The notes under the pieces are model-generated. The model saw only the letters and a list, made by a program, of their open reading frames with translations, was not told the origin of the DNA and searched no databases. From Funneliformis mosseae (Eukaryota > Glomeromycota > Glomeromycetes > Glomerales > Glomeraceae), in assembly GCA_910592005.1 (NCBI GenBank), contig CAJVPP010000993.1:1-23721 (forward strand): 23,721 nucleotides of DNA, written 5' to 3'. Positions 9,771 to 18,865 of this stretch are shown here, piece after piece. A program made the translations under genes and the position numbers. Position 1 is the stretch's first letter. The number at the start of each line of letters is the position of its first letter.

Positions 9771-10899
9771 ATTTAATCAAAAAGATATTTTTTTAAAAAA
9801 AAAATGTATATGCGTTTACGTGATGTTTATTAAAATAGTTATTTATATTATTTATATTATTTATATTAATAAAAAAGGAAATACAATTGTATTTTTAACA
9901 AAATCAAAAAATTATATATAGAGATAGTATTTGCAAGGGTAAAGGTTAAGGTTGTTAGTGATAAAATTATTTTTTTGTGTGAAATACATGAAATTTAAGA
10001 AGGTTTTTACTTCTAACAAAACTTTTAACTACAGATCAGAATTTTTAAAAAAAGTATTATTTAAAAGAGAAAAAAAATGTATATAATCTAATATAACTAT
10101 AATTATTAATAAAATGGAAATTATAAAATAATGTTAATTTAAAAAATGAAAAAATTATAAGTTTTTATAAAAAATTTTAAAAAATTTTTTAATCTTTAAT
10201 AAAAAATTATTGGCATTAGAAAGCTTGAAATTAGAAAAATTGGGAAATTCTAATAGCTTCTAATCTTAAAGTATAATACTTTCGAATATTAAAATAAATA
10301 CTATATGCTAAAATAAAAATTATTTAACAGTTTAGACTTAGTCTTAATTTCAGTTCTATATAAATTACAGGATTTTTATAAAGATTAAGTCAGTCTATCT
10401 ATATATCAGAATTGACAGGTTCTAAAATTTTAACTGAACTTTAACAGACTTTCTATACTCTAATTATACCTCTTATATTTTAAGGTCAGAACTAGTAAAA
10501 GATAAGTCTATTATTTTCAGGTAAAGATATTTAATATTATATTAATAATGTATGATTTAATAGTACTTGTAGATCCAATTATAAAGAAGTATGACCATTT
10601 AGAAATACTATTATTACTTTTACCTAAATATATATTGATAGTTAATATACATGATATTGATTATGAGAAAGTTCAAGCATAACAGTTTCTGGATAGATAC
10701 AAAGAAGGATTTTTAGGTGATTTATCTGAGTTCAGATAATATTAGAAAGAGTAATAGGAAGCTGAGTTCTTAATAAGTGTAATAATCTATTTAGCATTAA
10801 TATAAATTAATTATTTAAAGATATTATTTATAACTGATATATATTAGCAGTCTGATTATATAAATTAGTTAAATATTTGGTATAAAAATAAGAATTTTT

Positions 10900-12640
10900 C
10901 ATGGTAAGTATCATTTGGTCTAATTTTTAATCAGTTTTAAATCTTGTTAATATATTTAAAAGTAATTGTTAATAAAAATGAAGTTTACTATCTTTAATCT
11001 TAAAGAATTGATATTTTACTATTATATCTTTTAATCATTTAATAATATAATTGTTTAATTCATCATGATAGATTATATGAGAAATTATAAGTAATAATAA
11101 GGTATAATTAAATATCTTTTAAAATACTGAGAATATGTAAGGTTATCAAATTCAAGAGTTCGCAGTTATGATATATATATTATTATAATATCATTATAGT
11201 ATAGATTTTTATCATCTTCATTAATCATGTAAATGGGAAGTATATTGGAAAATCTTATAAAAGATAGTTTAGTCTTTAAAAATTTTACTGTTACATATGA
11301 ATTACATATCTGGTAACTTAAAAGTAAGAATATTAATTCCATAGAACTAAGTCTTCTTGTGATAATATGTTCTTTTAATAAATCATTTTTATAGATATTA
11401 AATACGTATAAAGATTCTCTTTTTGTGATATATTTTATTATATAATAGGCAAAACCTTTATCTATTATATATTAAGCATTCATATGAGTATTTCATATTA
11501 AAAATATTTGAGGGTAATAAGGAACTACTTATGAATCTGATTCTGTTAAACATTTGTAAATATAATAGTAACTTCTTTCTTTATAGTAAATTATAGTACT
11601 AAATGAACATAAAAAACCTTTCTTACATGTTTGATTTATGATCATTAGTCCTTAATATTATGCATTGTAAGTGTGTATCTAATGGGTTACTACAGCTATA
11701 TAAAGTTTAAGTTCATATAAAGGATTAGGTATTGTAGAATAGATTACATTATTTTCAATCATATTATTAATAAAATTGGTAGTCTAATAATAACTGTGTA
11801 TATGTGCAACACCTTAATTCTGAAATTTAATTCTATCAAAAAATTTGTGATCTGACTAAAACTGGTAAATTCAGATTTTTTATAAAGTTCTTTTTTTAAA
11901 GATTAAATCTGCATACAAAATAATTTGCATAGTGAAATAGTCTGTTTGTTGGAAGAGTATTACTATTATTATTATTAAAAAGAATATCACGAAAGTATTA
12001 TCAAAGACTTTTAGCTATGCTAAGTATTATAAATAATGTTAGTAACCTAATATTATGAATAATCACGTTTAAATAAAGTTATTTTTGATGAAAATAGGAG
12101 TCTTCAGTACATATAAAAGTAGAAATTAGTATTATTTTAATTTTATTAATTATATTATAAGATGAATATAAACTGGATTAAATTAATTTTCTAGTAGAAG
12201 AATAGTTTATATTATTATTATTATTATTATTAGAGATAAAATGAGATTGTAGAAGTAAACGTTATGTATTTTGATGATGCCTTAATTTTTCAAGTTAAAG
12301 GTATGATCAGGAGGGTTAGTAATGATAAAATCTCCATCTTATATTAATATTCATTAATCTTTGCTTAATATATTTTTCATAAGTTTCTATATAATTTTTA
12401 TTATCAGGTAAATTATTTTGTAATATATCATGAAAGTGATCTTTACTATCTGTAAAAAATCAAGAAAGATTAAAGGTTCTAAGTTTAGATTATAAGTCAA
12501 AATTGATACTCATAATGTTTCACTCTCCTACATAAAACTGATATAAGTCTTGTATAGTAAAAATCTTCATCATAAACTTCACTAGAAAAATCATATTCTA
12601 GGACAACAATATCATGTGTATTAATAGGAGATGCAATGAA
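10900..12640 (-). other. Replicase (HUH/Y2) portion of the Helitron relic
   Basis: Best-preserved part of the relic. Segments in one frame read DHKFFDRIKFQN, stop, GVAHIHSYY, stop, TTNFINNMIENNVIYSTIPN, PLYELKLYIAVVTH, then QTCKKGF and KGFAYYIIKYITKRESLYVF, followed by HIITRRLSSMELIFLL. Both metal-binding histidines of HUH and the tyrosine pair spaced i, i+4 are present, so the catalytic residues outlived the open frame. Stops tend to fall where related proteins, as I recall them, have Trp or Gln (for example LI*NTHMNA*Y and YHY*PS*SYL*LEK). Confidence 0.8.
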
Positions 12641-13533
12641 ATTAGATTGAATATATTTTGTTTTTGAAAAAGGATTATCTAACCTATTATTTGATGATAA
12701 AATAAATGCAAAAGGATGAAGATAAAAGTTATTTTATGCTAACTAAATAGCAACTTATCATAGAGTTTTATTATAAATCAAAGTTTTAGAATTATTAGCA
12801 AGATGATTAATCTTATTTAGTTCTAAAAAACTTTTAATATCTCAAAATATAATGTATAAGATCTGATATTTTATGAATAGTTGATAGTTCTAGTGAGATT
12901 TCTATATTTAGAATAAGGGCTGCTATTTAGTGTTCTTTCTAAAGAGCAGTGAAGATAAATAGGTGATAGATGATTTTTTTATACAAAGGAATAGAAAGGA
13001 TTTCTTCTGGTAAAGGAGATAAATAAAAGGAAGAGAATCATATAGAGAGTTTCTTATATGATTCGCATGTAGAAACCCTTAATTTAAGAATATAATTAGT
13101 ATTTAGATTAAAAGATAAAAAAATATTAGGTATATATTATTGTAATAGATAAACGAATAATGAATCAAAAATATCCAAGATGTTTTTTCAGAATATAAAA
13201 GTTTTTTACAATATATGCAAGAGATTTGTGAATATTAAGTTAAGATATTATTTTAAAATTTATAATATAATCTTAAAAGTTTTGATAAAAATCTTCAATA
13301 CAATATATTAAATGTATGAAGTAATGATCTTTGAAGATTAACAGATATGTTTATTAATGATTCAATATTAAAATTATTATTAGTTATATCTGATAAATCT
13401 ACTAAAGTTTTATAATCATTATCAAATATGTATATATTATAAAATTAATAAGTCATATTTTATTAGTGTTATTTTTTCTGCTTTTAGGTTTATTTTTAGA
13501 TTTTTTTTTGTACTTTAAACATTTAAATGACAT

Positions 13534-13965
13534 CTTTATAAGTTTTTTTTATTATACATTTATTATTTTATCAGATAAAAAAAAAGATGATAATATAAAA
13601 TATTTTTCATTTTTTTATTTCATTTGAATTATTTATTTTATTTATTATAATTTAATAAAAAAGTAAATAATAACTATTGTGTTTTTTATTATATTTTATT
13701 TTATAGTATAATGTATAAATGCTAAAAATGCTAAATAAATGTATATGTTTAATAAAATATATATATTATCAGATAATGTTTGCATAACATTTTATCTAAT
13801 CAAAATTGGTTATTTTTATAAATCATGTAAACATTTTTTTAAATCTTAATATTTATGAATTTAAAAAAATAAATAAAAAAAAATTAAAATAAATATAAGA
13901 AATTCTATAAATAAATATCATATAAAATAGAAAAATATATAATATAAAAATCTAAATAATTACTT
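13534..13965. other. AT-rich stretch upstream of the RepHel start
   Basis: Nearly pure A/T. It should hold the 5' leader and promoter of the RepHel gene on the minus strand, but no specific signal stands out. GATAAAATGTTATGCAAACATTATCTGATAA-like inverted sequence near 13772-13802 (TTATCAGATAATGTTTGC, ACATTTTATC) forms a weak hairpin. Confidence 0.35.
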
Positions 13966-13967
13966 TA

Positions 13968-15235
13968 CTTTTAAGAATCCCAGGGTTTAAATCTACAAAA
14001 AGAAAATGGGAAAAAGAATGTTAGTATATATTTTTATAAGTGAACAATTAATCTGCACCTCTTATACTACTAAAATATAATTACAGTACATTTTACTGAA
14101 ACCTGTTTTACCAAAATCCCCTTTGCTGAAGCTAATTTACCAAAGAATATTTTGCAGAATAGCCACTTCACTGAATGTCCATTTTGCTAAATTAACCTTT
14201 TACCAAAAAGAAGTTTCGCTGAATGAACATTTCACTGAGAGAACACTTTGCCAAAATAATGTTTTGCTGAATTCATTTTACTGAATGAACACTTCTCTAA
14301 TTTATTTTACTGAAAGAACATTTTATTGAAAATGAAAATAATTTACTATTAGTTGTTAGCAACTTACTAGATTTATTAAACTTTCTTTATTATTTTCAAT
14401 GAAATTTTAAGAAAAAACTTACTTTATAATATAAAACCTAAAAATGATAAGTTAAACAAATATTACACAATAGTTATTTTTGATGAAATTTTCTTTTAGT
14501 AAAACAGATTTAGCGATGTGTTCGTTTAGCAAAAAGGATTCAGCAAAATGTCATTTCAGCAAAACAGCATTTTGGCAAAGTGACCTTTCAGCAAAATAAT
14601 ATTTCAGCATAAACGTCTTTTTGTGAAAATTTCATTTGGTAAAATTGTCATTTAGTGAAAAGTCCTTTTAGTAAATTAACTTTAGTAAAGTGGGTTTTGA
14701 TGAAATGAATTTAGCGAAACATTCAGATACCTTAAAATAATCTTCTAAGAAAATTAGAATTAAAATTTATAAAAAGAAAAGATAAGAAAAGAATATTAGC
14801 GTATATTTTTATAGATAAATGACTAACTTACATTTCTCAAACTACTGAAAATAATCTTTTAAGAAGCTCAGAGTCAAAATCTACAAAAAGAAAAGATAAA
14901 AAAAAATGTTAGCGTGTATTTCTATAAGAAAAAAACTAACTCAAACCTATTATATCACTGAAACAGCTTTTCAAGAAGCTCAAAGTCAAAATCTATAAAG
15001 AGAAAATAAAAAAAGAATATTAGCATATGTTCTTATAGGTAAATAACTAATTCACATTTCTCATATCACTGAAATAATCTTTTAAGAAGTCCAGGGTAGA
15101 AATCTATAAAAAGAAAAATCCATTAGTATGCATTCTTATAAGTGAAAGATCAACTTAAACTTACTACATCACTGAAATAGCCACTTTAAGAAGTTCAGAG
15201 TTAAAATTTACAAAAAGAAAAGAAAAAGAGCATAT
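13968..15235 (-). repeat. Tandem array 2: ~110 bp units resembling exon plus intron, split by a foldback insertion
   Basis: Six units. The acceptor-side marker on the plus strand (AATCTAYAAAAAG) lies near 13990, 14769, 14880, 14990, 15102 and 15206. Removing the 14078-14732 insertion gives spacings of about 104-116 bp. On the minus strand a unit reads CTTTTTGTAG, a ~49 nt exon-like block (TTTTGACTCTGAGCTTCTTA..), GTAAGTTAGT or a degraded form, then CTTATARRAA and GCTAAYATT (a fungal CTAAC-type branch site) before a pyrimidine tract. Several units have lost the donor or acceptor. The design matches array 1, but the sequence differs. It lies on the same strand as RepHel and between RepHel and the OB-like gene. 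Confidence 0.7.
14078..14732. mobile_element. Foldback element made of ~19 bp subrepeats, with 7 bp target duplication
   Basis: TAAAATA flanks the element at 14071-14077 and 14733-14739. An uninterrupted array-2 unit has CTACTGAAAATAATCTT at this point, which shows the empty site. The left arm (14085-14335) is a run of short motifs such as TTTTGCTGAATGAACATTTC and TTTTACCAAAA. The right arm (14490-14725) is the same in reverse complement (TTCAGCAAAATGTCATTTCA and so on). About 150 bp of unrelated AT-rich sequence separates the arms. There is no coding capacity, so it would need a transposase in trans. Confidence 0.8.
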
Positions 15236-15561
15236 TCTATTAAAATACAATGAATGCTCTTAATTTAATTTTTTAAAGACAGTAGTAGAAGAGATTTTGT
15301 AAGAAAATTATGAAAAAATTTTTATTTTTAGAGATTGTGATGTAAAAAAAAAAGAAAAAAATAAAGTTTTTTTTTATAATAAACTAATTTTTTTTATTTA
15401 TATACCAAAAAATAAATAAATTTAAATTCAATTTTTTCTTTTTATATAAATTAAAAAAAAATAATTTTTGTTAAATAAATAAAAAAAATCTAAAATTTAA
15501 AATAATAAAATAAATTAAAAATTTTAATCAAATAAATTAAATTTCATAATATAAAAAAAAT
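15236..15561. other. AT-rich spacer between array 2 and the OB-like gene
   Basis: Long A and T runs with no frame, repeat or signal that I can support. It is the 3' flank of the minus-strand gene at 15562-16520. Confidence 0.5.
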
Positions 15562-16520
15562 TTATTCTTCTTGTGAAGTATTATTATCAATCACATAGTC
15601 AGTAGTAGCAACAGTTATGAAGATCATATCGGAACATTGATGAGATAGGATTTACTTCTAAAATCCTAGAAATTACCTATTTTTAATTCTATACTTTTGA
15701 CTTAAAGTTTTATGACCTCTTTTTGAAATAACACCTTGAGGTGTATAACTTATTTGATTATTACTTCTTGATGATAGATTAAGCTACAGTATGTTTAAAG
15801 CTTGTTGACTATTGCTATTATTTCAATTAGTGAAAATTAATAAAATGTCTTTAAACCTAAGCTCATACTTTTCAGGAATTATTTCATCTTAGGTGATTTC
15901 ATCGATCGTAGATAAAATATAGGTAATTATACCTACTAATATAGTGATCATTGATCTTATGATTTAGTTTATAAAATTAGTCTTATTTGCAAGATACTTA
16001 AGATTAAAATCATGAAATGCATCAATCCAAAATTTGCGAGTTTTCTTTCACCCAAGTTTTCTTTAATATAAAAATTGAAATGTGATTTTCCATTTATATT
16101 TTTTATAGTTTTAGTTATATGTCCTAATATTATTATGTTTAATCTAATAGATAGCATAATATCATAATGTAAATTTTGTATAATTTTTATTGATGTAGTA
16201 TTTACTTAGATTATTTCATTTATAAATAAAACAAATTATTAATTTAATTAACAAAATTGAGTAAATAACACGAAATGAAATTAATCACATACAGAATAAT
16301 ATCTAAAATATACAACAAATTTTTCTTTCAAAGAAACTACATCACTAGTATTAAAATCTTCAATTTGAGATTTAATATTTTGATTTGATAGAATGAATAC
16401 TTTAACTTTTAAATATATAACTTTCATTAGATTATTATCATCAATTCTAGACAATGTAATAATTTCTTTAATAGTAAATACTTAGATTAGTCATTCTGTA
16501 TATTCATGGATATAATAAAT
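15562..16520 (-). pseudogene. Decayed gene, possible OB-fold/RPA-like single-strand DNA-binding protein
   Basis: Minus-strand fragments: VFTIKEIITLSRIDDNNLMK and VIYLKVKVFILSNQN (about 16480-16380), IEDFNTSDVVSLKEKFVVYF, a 62-codon stretch (16157-15969) with LNIIILGHITKTIKNINGKS and FNFYIKENLGERK, then in another frame TRKFWIDAFHDFNLKYLANK, ITILVGIITYI, EIIPEKYELRFKD, a Ser/Asn/Gln-rich linker, YTPQGVISKRGHKTLSQK, and the acidic end YVIDNNTSQEE with TAA at 15564. Repeated beta-strand-like Val/Ile segments followed by WxDAF suggest one or two OB folds; this is inference, not a recognised signature. The gene precedes RepHel on the same strand. Plant Helitrons often carry an RPA-like gene, so it may be part of the same element. 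Stops include TGA and TAA where Trp and Gln are plausible. Confidence 0.5.
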
Positions 16521-17400
16521 CATAAAAATATTTACTAGCATTATTTTAATTTTAATTTTTTTTTTATAAGAATAATTCCTTATTTTGTTTTGATAAAAAA
16601 ATGTTTTTTTTTGTTTTTTATTTTTTTGTCAAGAAAAAAATATTTTTTTTTTCAAAAACTTTTTAATATTTTATTTATTATTTAATAAAAAAAATTAACA
16701 TAAGCAAAATACAAAAAAAAAGGAAACCTGCTAATTTTTGTTAGCATATTTCTGAATTTAATAGATCATTTTTTATTATTATAATATAAAAATATCAGAA
16801 AACATATATAGAGGCCTTAAGAAATATTACTATTTAAATATTAGGTTAAGATAAGTTAACATTTATAATCTGTTATTATTCCAAAAGGCACTTTGATACT
16901 AATATTATCTTTTATGTGTCATTAATTAATAAAAATTAATACTTTAATTTTATATTGTTAAAAAAAACCAAATATTTTTTTATTATATAATCTGAAAAAA
17001 TTTATATATATAATTCAAATATGAAAGGTAAGAGGGTAGGGTGTTATCATTCTAAATCTAATATCTATTTATAATCAATGAGCATACCTAATCAATTAGA
17101 ATTAAGGTTAGGATTAAGATTAAGAATACTCTATATTAAATCTGCAGTCAAAATTACGTAGATTGATTTAACTAAAAAAGAATATTATAGACAAGTATTT
17201 TTTTGATCTTAAATAAAAACTTTATGAGAATTATTAATATTTTTTATTTAAAAAAATTATATCATAAGACTCATATTACTGTGTATATAAATTTGAATAG
17301 GAAATATATAGGATCTGTTTTCTTTTCTATGATAAAAAATTAATATTTAATAAAGGTTATTTATCGAATTAAAAAAAAGTCTATGTGTTAAATCAAAAAA
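16521..17400. other. AT-rich stretch with a telomere-like motif
   Basis: No gene was seen. At 17088-17126 a run resembling degenerate TTAGGG repeats occurs (GAATTAAGGTTAGGATTAAG and ATTAAG after it). Nearby at 17025-17045 is GGTAAGAGGGTAGGGTGTTA. These could be interstitial telomeric relics or chance. The rest is A/T homopolymer-rich. Confidence 0.35.
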
Positions 17401-17520
17401 GTATATTCTTTATCTTGTGATCAAACTCTCTGAATCAAAAAAATATAGTATTCTATTATACAATTTGATGATCAAAAAGTCTATATATCAAATCATAAAT
17501 GATATATTTGCATGAATTTT
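17376..17520 (+). repeat. Dispersed repeat copy B, with a partial ~98 bp tandem repeat
   Basis: 17409-17520 matches the reverse complement of 7201-7295 (shared TGATCAAACTC, TGAATCAAAAAA, ACAATTTGATGA, AATGATATATTTGCA). Within it, AAAAGTCTATRTRTYAAATCA recurs at about 17377 and 17475, so the copy is part of a short tandem. The two copies face each other across the Helitron region. Confidence 0.55.
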
Positions 17521-17766
17521 ATAAAGAAAAATATTAAAAAATTAAAATACTTTACTATTTTTATAATACTAAAATTATTTTAACTTAAATTGATATAAAG
17601 ATGAATTTTATAAAAGAAAAAGAAAACTATTAATATATAATTTTTTTAATAAAAGAAAAATACTAATATTTATTTTACTTTTCTATTATCACAATTTTCA
17701 AAATTTTATTATAGATCATTATGAATTATCAGATTATTAGATTATTAATTTATATAATTAATTATA

Positions 17767-18355
17767 CAGTACGCGAAAAAAGTTTTCAGAATAATAACAA
17801 TTCAGTATAGAAAACTTTTAATAATTCGTGCAGTATTGCAATATATGATCAGCAATAAAATTTTATATGGTCACGCAGATTATATTTTTATATAAGAATA
17901 GCAGGTTTGGAATTGTAAATATAAACTTATATACTGTACATATGAAAACTATAAATCAAATACTGAAGAATGATGTCCGAGGTTGTTGGAACGGCCATCA
18001 AAAAACTCGCACCTCAATTCAATTGAAAATTTATAGGCAATTTTAAGAGGCGTGTAGAGAAACAGGTTAATATATTGTTGGTAAAAAATTCAATCACTAT
18101 AGATGTTTTCTTGATATAATCAAAAAGAGTAGGAGATAATTGAGCCCGAAATATTTATTAATTTAATTAGTAGTATGTCAGTATGTCAGAACAAGTAATT
18201 GAGGGTAATGGTAATAAGATAAGCTATTAATTAAGCTTAAACAACTTTTTTTCTATAATAATAAAGAATATATATTTTAAATTTTATGCAATTTCTATTT
18301 ATTTTCAGAGTATAATAAATTAAGATGTGATTCCGAAAACTTTTTTCGCGCACTG
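17767..18355 (+). mobile_element. Tc1/mariner deletion derivative, 589 bp, TA target duplication
   Basis: The terminal inverted repeats are CAGTACGCGAAAAAAGTTTT at the left and the reverse complement CAGTGCGCGAAAAAAGTTTT at the right, with one mismatch over about 21 bp. TA dinucleotides flank both ends (17765-17766 and 18356-18357). Inside, only the last part of the transposase remains. A complete element would be about 1.3 kb or more, so over half is deleted. Intact ends could be mobilised only by a related transposase elsewhere. Confidence 0.92.
17970..18230 (+). pseudogene. C-terminal fragment of a Tc1/mariner DDE transposase
   Basis: The plus strand encodes LNSIENL, stop, AIL, which matches the LNPIENLWxxLK block around the last catalytic acidic residue; Pro-to-Ser and Trp-to-stop are each one transition. 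After a frameshift it continues KRRVEKQVNILLVKNSITID, EPEIFINLISSM and SEQVIEGNGNKISY with a stop at 18228-18230. That is the usual C-terminal end (conserved Gly, then I-x-Y). A direct 8 bp duplication (AGTATGTC) near 18174 adds another break. The N-terminal DNA-binding domain and the first two catalytic aspartates are absent. Confidence 0.85.
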
Positions 18356-18357
18356 TA

Positions 18358-18865
18358 TGTATATTAAATTTATTCAATATACGTTTTGTCATATCTTTAT
18401 TTTATGTTTATTGAATATAATATAAAAATATATTATATATCTGTAAATGTATATATTGTAATTATAATCAAAATATAAAAGTATATAAGTATAATAAAAT
18501 AGTAAAATCTAATAAAAAAAATTGCATTAAAAAGTTCTATATGTATTTATAAGAAATTTTGAATAAAATATAACTCTTTATAGAAAAATCTTTATTCAAG
18601 AAAAAAGGAACTTTATTTTTATAATATTAATTTAAAATAAAAGTTTTCTTTTGTTCTTTATTTTATATGTAATAATAAGTATTAAAAACTTTCTAATATA
18701 AATTTATTACTTCTAAAATCTTTAATTTATGATCTGCCAGTGAAATATAAAATTTTTGATAAATTTATTAATGATCAGTAGTGATAATTGCAATATAAAA
18801 ATTTGCTTTGCATCTGAATCTCTTATTTCTTAATACTACTATTTCTAAAAAACTGTATTTATAAA
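18358..18865. other. AT-rich stretch before the 18.9-20.6 kb gene relic
   Basis: No gene or repeat recognised. It would contain the promoter of the plus-strand relic starting at 18866; no clear TATA element can be singled out in such AT-rich DNA. Confidence 0.35.

Larger units (their letters stand above)
8995..10480. mobile_element. Nested insertion (~1.5 kb) splitting the helicase between Walker A and motif II
   Basis: Walker A (about 10570) and motif II (8913) are normally some 60-90 residues apart; here 1.66 kb separates them. Helicase-like sequence stops near 10480 (after YLLLVLT) and resumes near 8995. The intervening DNA has no helicase match. It holds a segment with AAGACCTGGTCTTAATTTTT near 9090-9115, an 18 bp tandem repeat (9429-9500), a MITE-like unit (9625-9770) and imperfect hairpins near 10210-10262 and 10335-10400. 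No single pair of terminal repeats spans it, so it is probably several nested small elements. The boundaries are approximate. Confidence 0.6.
7920..13533 (-). pseudogene. Helitron RepHel relic (HUH replicase plus Pif1-type helicase), interrupted
   Basis: A ~5.6 kb minus-strand gene from ATG at 13533 (basic start MSFKCLKYKKKSKNK) to TAA at 7922-7920. In order: an N-terminal region (KTKYIQSNFIASPINTHDIV near 12640; YIETYEKYIKQRLMNINIRW near 12370); the replicase nuclease with the HUH motif GVAHIH (11796-11804) and a two-tyrosine motif Y-I-I-K-Y (11444-11430); EFDNLTYSQYFKRY (about 11150); a degraded Walker A reading FFIIGSTSTIKSYIIN (about 10550-10590); motif II region IIIEEISIISADLLDF (about 8913); FLNNSFMDHNICNDTISVII (8360); KTQGLTLP (8115-8138); and GQTYIALSRY (about 8050). 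Replicase plus helicase in one chain defines Helitron rolling-circle transposons. Dozens of stops make it dead. From 11804 to 11430 the frame is unbroken. Helitron termini (5' TC, 3' CTRR with hairpin) were not located. Confidence 0.88.

Noticed and set aside
9586..9780. 64-codon minus-strand open frame
   Set aside because: It crosses a MITE-like element with inverted ends and subrepeats; the frame is a by-product.
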